A DNA stretch of 64,000 nt from Pseudodesulfovibrio indicus (GTDB lineage Bacteria; Desulfobacterota; Desulfovibrionia; Desulfovibrionales; Desulfovibrionaceae), in NCBI RefSeq assembly GCF_001563225.1, contig NZ_CP014206.1:1612001-1676000 (forward strand). Reading direction: 5' to 3'. Of this stretch, positions 33,236 to 41,400 are shown in pieces. The notes below the pieces were generated by a model. The model was not told where the DNA came from, made no database searches, and saw nothing but the letters and a program-made list of their open reading frames with translations. The stretch's first letter is position 1. The number at the start of each line of letters is the position of its first letter. The translations under genes were made by a program, and so were the position numbers.

Positions 33236-35332
33236 ATGGCTGAAAACATCACACCGACCGCAGCGATCCCGAAGTCGATCGGGGGAGCCGGGCAGGGCGT
33301 CAAGATCGGCGTCGTCCTGGCGTTCGTGCTGGTCATCTCGGCGGGCATCGTCCTCCTCGCCTCCAGGGCGGTTCGGGACAAGGAAGCCGGGGTGCTCGAA
33401 AACCAGCAGAAACGATTTCAACTGCTGACCCAGGGCAGGACCGAGGTCATCGCTTCCTGGCTGGAGAACCTTTCCCACCAGGGCGACCGGCTGATCAAGT
33501 CCGACCTCTTCCGGCTCTACGCCTCCGAGGTGGACACCTATGCCGGAGACCTGTCCAACCTGTTCGGGGCCATCCATTCGGACCAGGCCGTCGAGGGCGA
33601 CGGCATGATCCTGGCCGACCAACTGCCCATGATGGAGAACATGCTCCGCGAGTTCTCCACCTACGCGGGCTTTCTCAACGCGCGCATCCTGAGCCGCAAG
33701 GGTGAGGCGTACATCGCCACCGACGGCCATCTGCCCCCCATGAACGAGGAGCAGATCGCCCTGGCCCTGGCCGCGATCAAGGAGAACGGGCCGCAGTACT
33801 CGACCCTGCGCAAGACCGCGCAGGGCCTTGAGATGGACGTGTTCGTGCCGGTCTATCCGCCGGACCCGGTCGGCGGCACGGACGAGACCACCCAGGGGGC
33901 CGTGGGCGCCCTGATGATGACCCGCCAGGTCTCCGGCGAGATCACCGAGCTCCTCTCGAACTCGCCGCTGGCCGTCAAGGGCGAGAAGACCCGGCTCATG
34001 CAGAAGGCGGGTCCGGGCTACCGCGAGATCACGCCGTGGACGCTGGAAGGGTTCGTGGACGTCAATTTCCCCATCAAGGTGGATGACCAGGGCCACATCC
34101 CGTTCGGCATCCGCCCGTCCATCGAGGACGACGATGCCCAGGTGTTCTCTCTGGGCGTGCGCATACCGGGACCGGCCTGGTGGCTGGTCCAGGAGATCAA
34201 CTACGACGACGCCATGAAGCCCATTGTGGACTTCAACCGCACTGTCTACATCGTGGCCGGTCTGGGCATCCTGACCGCGCTGCTCATCGCCGGGCTGGCC
34301 TGGTGGATTCTGACCGGCGTGCAGAGCCAGCGCATCGCCGAGCAGTTCCGCGCCCTGGCCACCAAGATCGAGGAGCAGAAGGCGTTCATCGACTCCATCA
34401 ACGCGAACATCGACGAGTTCATCGTCCTCAAGGACACCCAAGGCAAGTTCACCTATGTGAACGACGCCTTCGCCAAGGCGGCGGGGCGGCCCAAGGAGGA
34501 GCTCATCGGTATGGACACCGCCGCGGTCTTCGGTTTCGACACCGCCAAGCGGCTGGAAACCATTGACGAGGTGGTCATCCGCGAGAACCGCAAGATGACC
34601 ATCAACGAGCCGATCTTCATCCGTTCCCAGCGCCACCAGTTCCAGGTCTCCAAATCGCCCTACTGCGGTGTGGACAACTCCTGCCAGGGCATTGTCGAGG
34701 TCTACCGCGACGTGACCGAGTTCGTGGCCGCCCAGGAAAAGAACAAGCGGCTCATCAAGAACGCCATGGAAGCCCTTGGCTCGACCATCGAGGCGGCGGA
34801 CCCGTACCTCGGCGGCCACACCAAATTGCTGGCGGGATTGTCCGTGGAGGTGGCCAAGGTCATGAACCTCTCGGAGATGGACATCGCCGAGATCGAGACC
34901 GCAGCCAACCTGTCCCAGATCGGCAAGATGTTCGTGCCCAACGAGATCCTGACCAAGCCGGGCCGGTTGACCGACGAGGAGATGGCGACCATGGAGGAGC
35001 ACGTGGAGCATGCCTACCGCATCCTCAAGGACATCGACATCGCCGAGGGCGTGCTCAAGGCCATCTATCAGATGAACGAGCGCCTCGACGGCTCCGGCTA
35101 TCCCAAGAAGCTCAAGGAAGACGAGATCATCATGCTGGCTCGCATCCTGTCGGTGCTGAACGTGTTCTGCGCCATGATCCGCCCCCGCGCCTACCGTGGA
35201 GCCAAGGACCCGGCACAGGCCCTGGACATCCTGTCCAGCGAGTCGTCCAAGTTCGACTCCGTCGTGGTCAAGGCCCTGGCCGAGGTCATCAAGACCCCTG
35301 CCGCAGAGAAGCTCCTCGGCGCAAAGGAATAG
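33236..35332 (+). CDS. Membrane receptor with periplasmic domain, PAS and degenerate HD-GYP domain (candidate LapD analogue)
   Basis: 698 aa. Helices at about 22-42 and 335-358 enclose a large periplasmic domain. A PAS domain follows at about 378-490 and an HD-GYP-like domain at about 515-685. The HD-GYP core is degenerate: the HD dyad is Ser-Gln (NLSQIGK, near 559) and the later HH pair is Met-Asn (QMNERLDGSGYP, near 611), while GGHTK, EEHVEHA and the GYP motif remain. It should not hydrolyse c-di-GMP but might bind it. The topology, periplasmic sensor between two helices with a dead c-di-GMP enzyme inside, parallels LapD, which uses degenerate GGDEF and EAL domains. ATG at 33236 has GGAG 9 bases upstream. 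It ends the exporter operon before a strong terminator. Confidence 0.82.
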   Translation: MAENITPTAAIPKSIGGAGQGVKIGVVLAFVLVISAGIVLLASRAVRDKEAGVLENQQKRFQLLTQGRTEVIASWLENLSHQGDRLIKSDLFRLYASEVDTYAGDLSNLFGAIHSDQAVEGDGMILADQLPMMENMLREFSTYAGFLNARILSRKGEAYIATDGHLPPMNEEQIALALAAIKENGPQYSTLRKTAQGLEMDVFVPVYPPDPVGGTDETTQGAVGALMMTRQVSGEITELLSNSPLAVKGEKTRLMQKAGPGYREITPWTLEGFVDVNFPIKVDDQGHIPFGIRPSIEDDDAQVFSLGVRIPGPAWWLVQEINYDDAMKPIVDFNRTVYIVAGLGILTALLIAGLAWWILTGVQSQRIAEQFRALATKIEEQKAFIDSINANIDEFIVLKDTQGKFTYVNDAFAKAAGRPKEELIGMDTAAVFGFDTAKRLETIDEVVIRENRKMTINEPIFIRSQRHQFQVSKSPYCGVDNSCQGIVEVYRDVTEFVAAQEKNKRLIKNAMEALGSTIEAADPYLGGHTKLLAGLSVEVAKVMNLSEMDIAEIETAANLSQIGKMFVPNEILTKPGRLTDEEMATMEEHVEHAYRILKDIDIAEGVLKAIYQMNERLDGSGYPKKLKEDEIIMLARILSVLNVFCAMIRPRAYRGAKDPAQALDILSSESSKFDSVVVKALAEVIKTPAAEKLLGAKE

Positions 35333-35364
35333 CGGACACTCGCACCCCATCCATCTGGTCATCA

Positions 35365-35398
35365 GGCCCCGGCGCATTCGCGCCGGGGCCTTTATTTT
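35365..35398 (+). terminator. Intrinsic terminator of the exporter-lapG operon
   Basis: An 11-bp perfect GC-rich stem (35365-35375 with 35380-35390, loop ATTC) followed by TTTATTTT. Confidence 0.92.
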
Positions 35399-35936
35399 CG
35401 TCGGTAATCCTGTTGCGGAATCGTTCCCTCCCGACTGCGCTCCGCTCGGGTAGCGGGAGGCCACACTCCACTCCACACGCCATCCCCTCGCGCCCTCCCC
35501 CATTACGCTACCTCCCATCCACGTAGCGCCCCGCGCCGAATGCCTTGAACGAGTCTCTGCGCGGACACCCCTCCGCTCCTCTTCTTGTTCCTCCCCTGCG
35601 GCTCCACTCCGGGGCAGCGGCGCAAGCGGGGGCCGGGCAGCGGGTTGGGACGGGGGCCCGCAAGGAAAGGGGGGGCGTATGGGAGAAACACGGACTCGGA
35701 GATAATCGTCCGAAAGAAGGGCGGGCAGGATGCCGGGGGGGGATGACCGGTCAGGAGGCGGCGGGGGAATCGGAAGGAGGACTTGGATGGCTGCCTGCGT
35801 CCACCGGAGCGCGGTCGCCCTTCGCGGGAGACGCCGGGCGGCGGAGTGAAGGGGAGAGGTGTGCGCATCCCGCGCATTCGCCCGTCCGAGGCGCAAACGC
35901 ACAGGCAAAGGGGCGTCCGTAGGCGAACGGATGACC
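35399..35936. other. Intergenic stretch with no recognisable gene
   Basis: About 540 bases between two terminators. Several open frames cross it on both strands, but they are Arg/Pro/Gly-rich, have no ribosome site and match nothing I know. C-rich runs on the left give way to G-rich runs on the right (for example a seven-G run in the segment around 35665-35680). I see no clear RNA gene. Confidence 0.5.
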
Positions 35937-35973
35937 AAAAAAAAGAGGGCGCGGCCCCGCTGGCCACGCCCTC
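35937..35973 (-). terminator. Intrinsic terminator of tolC
   Basis: On the minus strand a 12-bp stem with one G-U/G-C difference (35945-35973) is followed by eight or more T. It ends the tolC transcript 28 bases after its stop. Confidence 0.92.
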
Positions 35974-36000
35974 GAAGACTGTTCTCGCAGTCCTATGAAC

Positions 36001-37332
36001 TTACTTGGATTCCGCCATCGTGTCGTAGTTGGCGGCGGCGACGTCCAGGGTCTTCATCAGCTGACCTTCCAGGGCCAGGAACTTGTAGACGGTGAAGTCG
36101 CGGTTCATGGTGGCGGTCTCGAGCTGCACCTTGTTGGAGAACACCTCGTTGGTGGCGTCAAGCACGTCCAGCAGGGAGCGCTGACCGACGTTGAACTGCA
36201 TCAGGTACATATCCAGGGATTCGATGCTGTACTGCAGGGCTTCCTGGTACTTGACGATCTGGTTCAGGCTGGACTCGTACTCGGCCCAGGCGGTGGCAAC
36301 CTGGCGAACCAGGTCGTCGGAGGTGTTCTGCAGGTTGTCCTGCGCCTCGCGAACGCGGGCGGTGGCGGTGCGGACATCATTGTAGTCGCTCAGGCCGTTG
36401 AAGATGTTCCAGCTGGCCCGCAGCATGACCTTGTTGTCCTGCACGTAGGAGTCCACGCCGTCCAGGTTGTCGGTGTGGCGGGTGGACGCGAAGGCGTCGA
36501 TATTCGGGTAGTAGGTGGACATCAGCTGCTGCTTGGTCTGCTCGGCAACCTCGATCTCGGCCTTGTACACGGCGATCTTCGGGTTGTTCTCCATGGTCAG
36601 ATCGAGAATCTGGTCGGCCTTGGGCGGAATGTAGTCGGGCTTGTACTCGGGCTCGGCCAGGACGTTCGGGGCTGCACCCACGGTGCGGGTGTAGTCGGCC
36701 TCGGCGGTGCGCAGCTCGCCGGTGTAGGTGACCAGGGTGGTCTCGGCGCGGGCGACGCGGCCCTTGGCCTGCATCTCGTCGGCGCGGTTTCCGGCGCCGC
36801 CTTCGACGCGCTCGGTGATGGAGTCGAGCAGGCGCTGGTGAGCGGCAATGTTCTCTTCAGCCAGTCCGACCAGCTTGCGAAGGCGGACCACGTCAATGTG
36901 GGCGCGGACGGCGTCCAGACCGACGGTCTCGACGTTGTCCAGCAGGCGGCCTTCGGCCGAGGTCAGGCGGAAGCCTTCACGCTTGTAGTCGTGCCAGCGG
37001 TCGAAGCCGTCAAAAAGATTCTGAGTCAGCGTGGCGGAAGCCTCGGTGACGTTGCGCCAGTGCTTTTCGGTGCGGTTGGCGCGGGTGTTGGCGCTGCTGT
37101 ACTGCTGAGTGCCGTAGGAGCCGCCGAGGTCAAGAGACGGGAAGAAGCGGCCCAGGGCGGAAAGCTGCGCCTTGTCCACGGCGTCCCTGTTGTTCAGGAG
37201 CGATTTGATTTGCGGATGCTGCTTCACGGCAGCGACCACGCTGTCCTTGATGGTCATCGTCCCGTTCTGGGCGAACGCGGGCACCGAGAACAGAATGGAC
37301 AGGGTAAGAATTGCGAGAACTAATTTTTTCAT
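36001..37332 (-). CDS. tolC: TolC-family outer-membrane channel of the type I system
   Basis: 443 aa. A signal peptide (KKLVLAILTLSILFSVPAFA) is followed by two repeats of the TolC fold: ATLTQNLFDGFDRWHDYKREGF in the first half matches LRASWNIFNGLSDYNDVRTA in the second, and both sit in beta-strand/coiled-coil contexts. GQRSLLDVLDATNEVFSNK is the common late signature. The second in-frame ATG (37332) is preferred, with GGGA about 9 bases upstream and a signal peptide directly after; the first ATG lies 9 bases earlier. It faces the exporter operon across a 660-base gap and has its own sigma-70 promoter. It should complete the channel for the adhesins. Confidence 0.93.
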   Translation of the reverse strand: MKKLVLAILTLSILFSVPAFAQNGTMTIKDSVVAAVKQHPQIKSLLNNRDAVDKAQLSALGRFFPSLDLGGSYGTQQYSSANTRANRTEKHWRNVTEASATLTQNLFDGFDRWHDYKREGFRLTSAEGRLLDNVETVGLDAVRAHIDVVRLRKLVGLAEENIAAHQRLLDSITERVEGGAGNRADEMQAKGRVARAETTLVTYTGELRTAEADYTRTVGAAPNVLAEPEYKPDYIPPKADQILDLTMENNPKIAVYKAEIEVAEQTKQQLMSTYYPNIDAFASTRHTDNLDGVDSYVQDNKVMLRASWNIFNGLSDYNDVRTATARVREAQDNLQNTSDDLVRQVATAWAEYESSLNQIVKYQEALQYSIESLDMYLMQFNVGQRSLLDVLDATNEVFSNKVQLETATMNRDFTVYKFLALEGQLMKTLDVAAANYDTMAESK

Positions 37333-37373
37333 GGTGAACATCCCAGTTGGGGTTAAAGGTGCTTACTGCTGCG

Positions 37374-37403
37374 TTTATAGCCGCTTATATAAATATATGT
37401 CAA
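37374..37403 (-). promoter_or_regulatory. Sigma-70-type promoter of tolC
   Basis: On the minus strand TTGACA (37398-37403) and TATAAA (37374-37379) are separated by 18 bases in an AT-rich stretch, about 42 bases before the tolC ATG. Confidence 0.7.
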
Positions 37404-37534
37404 CCAGGTTTTTGAAGATTCGTTATAGAAATCGGGCGTCCTGCCGTGAATTTTTTTCCATAGGATGACCCGCCGTTTTTTTTGTATTTTCCAATTTTCA
37501 ACGGGTGATCCGAAAATCGTTATCCGGTTGTGAA

Positions 37535-37557
37535 AAAGCCGCGCGTTGCGCGGCTTT
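37535..37557 (-). terminator. Intrinsic terminator after the 262-aa secreted-protein gene
   Basis: A 10-bp perfect stem (37535-37544 with 37548-37557) flanked by an A-run on the left and T-rich sequence on the right, so it can work in both directions. On the minus strand it closes the gene ending at 37583. Confidence 0.85.
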
Positions 37558-37582
37558 ATTCTATTATTTTAAGCTGTTGTGC

Positions 37583-38371
37583 CTACTCCGAGCTGAGGTG
37601 GGAGTTGATGATGTGGTTTATGAGGTCGTCCGTGGCGTGTTCCGGCTCCAGGCCGAAATCGGTGGACGGCAGATCGGGTTGGGAAACGCCGAGGAGCTTG
37701 ACCACGATGTCGTCGTTGCCCGTCAGGGCGTCCTCCTGTCCGATGGTCAATTCCGTCACGTTGTGGGTGTCGTCCACGACCACGTTCCTGACGATCATGC
37801 CGTCGGGCAGCTCCAGGCTGTCGTGGCCCACGCTGAAGTTGGCGACCAGGATCTCGCTGTCGCCGTTGTGGAGCACCGAGGGGTCGATGAAGATGGTCTC
37901 GGAGTCGCTGTCCGCGTCTATCACGTGGTTTTGCACGAACAGGTCGTGTTCCGGCATGTCGACCAGGAGCTGATCCGGAGAGGGCAGGTCGTAGGCGTCC
38001 ACGGCATGCGCATCGATGGTCCACGAGCCGTCGTCCAGGCTGACCAGAGAGAAGGTCCCCTCCGAACCGGTCGGATTGAAGCTCGCGTCGTCGAACAGCA
38101 CGTCGATCATGTGGTCGTGGTTGGCCAGGACCCAGTTCCCGGAATCCTTGACGAAATGGAAGTCGGCACCGAAATCGACACGGTGTTCGTCCACCTCGTG
38201 CAGGAGGAAGAAACGAACGTCCTGGCTGCCCGCGAACATGTTCACGAGCTGGCCGAGCATGGCCGTGTCGTGACAGTTTGCGAGCACGATCTCGGGATCG
38301 ACCGGCACTCCATCCTCAAGGGAGTAGGTGCCGAGCATCGTCGTCGTATTCATGTGGCTTGTTTCCGTCAT
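37583..38371 (-). CDS. Small type I secreted protein sharing domains with the giant adhesins
   Basis: 262 aa, acidic, without an N-terminal signal peptide. The first 100 residues (MLGTYSLEDGVPVDPEIV, then VRFFLLHEVD) match a stretch of the second giant adhesin encoded at about 57000-57430 (MLGIYEMADGVPVNPEII, then LHYFLVDVQN). The last 30 residues (DIVVKLLGV, then DDLINHIINSHLSSE) align with the C-termini of both adhesins (DIVIKLMGA/IDDVIQQIIDS and TVILQGV/DDLNTLIQSIINS), which marks it as a substrate of the same exporter. ATG at 38371 has AAGGAG 6 bases upstream. No RTX repeats or retention module are visible. It follows the complete adhesin gene across a hairpin. Possible roles are adhesin accessory, matrix protein or secretion-channel plug release; none is shown. 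Confidence 0.8.
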   Translation of the reverse strand: MTETSHMNTTTMLGTYSLEDGVPVDPEIVLANCHDTAMLGQLVNMFAGSQDVRFFLLHEVDEHRVDFGADFHFVKDSGNWVLANHDHMIDVLFDDASFNPTGSEGTFSLVSLDDGSWTIDAHAVDAYDLPSPDQLLVDMPEHDLFVQNHVIDADSDSETIFIDPSVLHNGDSEILVANFSVGHDSLELPDGMIVRNVVVDDTHNVTELTIGQEDALTGNDDIVVKLLGVSQPDLPSTDFGLEPEHATDDLINHIINSHLSSE

Positions 38372-38416
38372 ATCCATCTCCTTTGCAAGGAGAAAAATCG
38401 AATCTTCGAAAATTGT

Positions 38417-38446
38417 CCCGGGCCCGGCCAAGTGGCCGGGCCCGGG
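38417..38446 (-). terminator. Hairpin after the complete adhesin gene
   Basis: A 13-bp perfect GC stem (38417-38429 with 38434-38446, loop AAGT) 8 bases after the adhesin stop. On the minus strand it is followed by ACAATTTT. It may be a partial terminator that sets the ratio between the adhesin and the 262-aa protein. Confidence 0.65.
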
Positions 38447-38454
38447 GATGGGGT

Positions 38455-41400
38455 TTAGTTGTTGTCCGGCGAATCGATGATCTGCTGGATCACGTCGTCG
38501 ATGGTGTTGCTGTCGATGACAAAGTCATTGGCCGGCGGGTTGGCAGCGACGTGCGCACCCATGAGCTTGATGACGATGTCGTTACTGCTGTCGGCATCCC
38601 CGTCGCTGAGGGTCAGCTGCAGGTAGTGCGAGCCGGTAGCCGAGGCGTCGTCGAGCACTTCCTGGAAGTTCAGGGTGTAGCCGTTCGCGTTGTTCAGGTC
38701 GAGCACGTCGCCGTCCTTGTCGCTGAAGTCCGCGATGGTGACGTTGGCCCCGCCGTTGTCGGCGAGGTAGTCCACGTCGATCATGACCACATCCTTTCCT
38801 TCGCCCAGGGCGATGACGTCGTTGCCGGTGCTGACGTTGATGATGTCGTCCCCGGCACCGCCGAAGATGATGTCATTGCCTGTGCCGCCGTTGAGGATGT
38901 CGTTGCCCTCACCGCCGTAGATCAGGTCGTCGCCCGCGCCGCCGTGGATGGAATCGGAACCGGCCTGGCCGTCGATCACATCGTCGGTAGCGACGCCGGT
39001 GTAGGCGTTGTCGCCGCCGCCGAGTTCCACGGTTGCGGACGGGTTGAGGTTCACCGGAACGAGCAGGGTGCCGACGTCGGTGGTGCCGTCGGGAGAGGTC
39101 ACCTCGTAGGTGAAGGTCTCCACGAAGGAGCCGGTCGGCGGGGTGCCGCTGGCGTTCAGGGCATCGACGTCCGGAGTGTAGGTGTACTCCAGGGTGGTCG
39201 AGTCGAGGGTCAGGTTGCCCCAGGTCCCGGTCGAGTCGAGCAGGACCACGCTCAGGGCACCTACGGTGTCCACGTCGTAGTCGTTGGTCTGCAGGAAGCC
39301 AGTGACCGCGGCACCCGAGTAGGTGGTGACCGGCGGCTGGCTCTGCTGTGTCCAGGTGTCCGGACCGTAGGTGGTCACGGAATCCAGGGTGTAGGAGGTG
39401 CCGGCCTCGCTCACCAGCTCCACGCGGGTGATCAGCGCCTGGGCGTTGGTGCGGCTGTAATTGTCGTCGATCAACACCAGCTGTCCGTTCACGACCGTTG
39501 CCGTGGCGACGGGGGTGGGGTTCGAGCCGTAGTAGGCGTACGCCGTCACGTTCTCGCTGCCGGTGATGCCGTTGAGCGCGATCACCACCTTGCCCTGCGG
39601 ATTGTCGAAGCTGATGGTCAGGCCTTCTGCTACCGAGTTCGAGGACGGCCAATACGAGTCAAAGTAGTGGTCATAGTAGTGGGTGACATTCCCTATTTCC
39701 TTGTTCGCATCTGTCCAGGTGTCGGTCTTCCACCATTCGCTGTTGTTAGTGTATTCGGTTTCGATTCCCAGGCCGCTGGAATGGAAGACCAGATCGAAGT
39801 CCTGCGGGGAGGAGCCGGTGATCGTCATGCCGCTGCCGGTGGGGTTGATGGAGGTCTGCTGTCCATTCAGCATGCTGTTGGTGATTACCAGGTTCAGCTG
39901 TTCCACTCCGTCGTGGTGGACCCACTCGGCCGGAGGCGTGGTCGTGGTGGTGGTCAGGGACGCGCCGTGGTTCATGTCGCCGACTGCGACCACGCCGTCG
40001 TTGGCGCCGTTGATCCAGAAGGTGACCTCTGCCTGCGCGGGCTCGCCGCTCGTATCCACGATGGTGTAGGTGAAGGTGTCCACACCGTGGTCTCCGTCGT
40101 TCAGCGCATCGGCTGCGGCCTGGTCCGGGGTGTAGGTGTATTCGCCGTTTTCATCGATATGCAGGGTGCCGAACTCGCCCTTGATGACCGCCGACTTGGT
40201 GGTATCGGTATCGGAGGTGTCCGGATCGGCAAGGGTGATGGTCTCCGTGCCGTGGGAGATGGACACGACTTCGAGGTCGTCGCCGTCGGGGTCGGAGTCC
40301 TCGCCGGGCAGGAGGTTGCCGGGCAGGGCCGTGCCGTGCCCGTCGATCACGTTGCCGGAGGCCGTGGTCAAGTCGGTGTTGGTCTCGTCCACGATATCGA
40401 CCAGCAGGGACTGCAGGCCGGTGGGATCGTCGTCGTCGATGACCGTGGCTTGGCCGGTCTCATCGATGTCGTTGAGGTTGCCCATGTCGAGGGCTTCGCC
40501 CAGAGCGACCGCCGTCAGGTTCACGCCGGGCAGGTTGCCCAGATTCTCGCTGAGGGTCTCCCAGCTCACGCCGTTGATGTCCGTAGTCGGATCTCCATCG
40601 GAGATGAAGATGGCCTGGGTAGCGCCCGGATGGGCCTGCGCCCAAGCGTACCCATGCTGGAAGGCCGCGTCGTAGTTGGTCCAAACTCCCGTCTGGCCTG
40701 TGTCGATCTGCGATATCGCATAGTTGAGGCCCGTGGGAGCGTTCGGGTTGCCGCCCACCAGGGTGAAGGTCTGCGTGGACGCCGTGTCGGAGAAGTCGAC
40801 CATGCCGATCTTGACTTCTGCGCCGACCGGCAGTTCCGATTGCAGCTTCTGCAGCATGTTGACGATTGCGGCCTCGGCCGGCTCAATGCGGTCTTGGTCG
40901 GACATGGACCGCGAGCGGTCGAGCATGATCAGGTAGTTGGAGCTGCTGGTGGTCACGTTGACGCCCGCCTCGGTGACGACGTTGAAGCCGGTGTCGAGGT
41001 TGTATTCGTCGGGTACCGCCGTCGGGCCGGTGTTGTCCACCACGCCGTTGACGGAGATGACCAGGTTGGCCGTACCGAAGCTGCCGTCCGAGTCAGTGGC
41101 AGTGTAGCCGAAGGTCTCGGTGGTCGTGTCGTCGAGGTCGTCCAGCGCGGGGTTGTCGTTGTCGAGTTCGTACCGGAAGGTGCCGTCCTCGTTGTAGTAC
41201 AGGGTGCCGTAGGTGCCCTGGACCTCGTGGCCGTAACCGGAGTGGGACGAAGTCGAGCCGCCGAAGTCGATGGCGTTGACGTCTCCGCTCACGGGGTTGG
41301 TCTGCCAGCCGTCGGGCGCCTCGTCGTTGAGGATCACGTTGCCGGTGACGACCGCTTCCGCAGCCGTGCCGTCTTCAGTGACCTCGAAGAGGCCGTTTGC

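Noticed and set aside
35503-35967. 154-codon minus-strand frame between the exporter operon and tolC
   Set aside because: Arg/Pro/Ser-rich with no ribosome site; it runs through the tolC terminator and matches no family.
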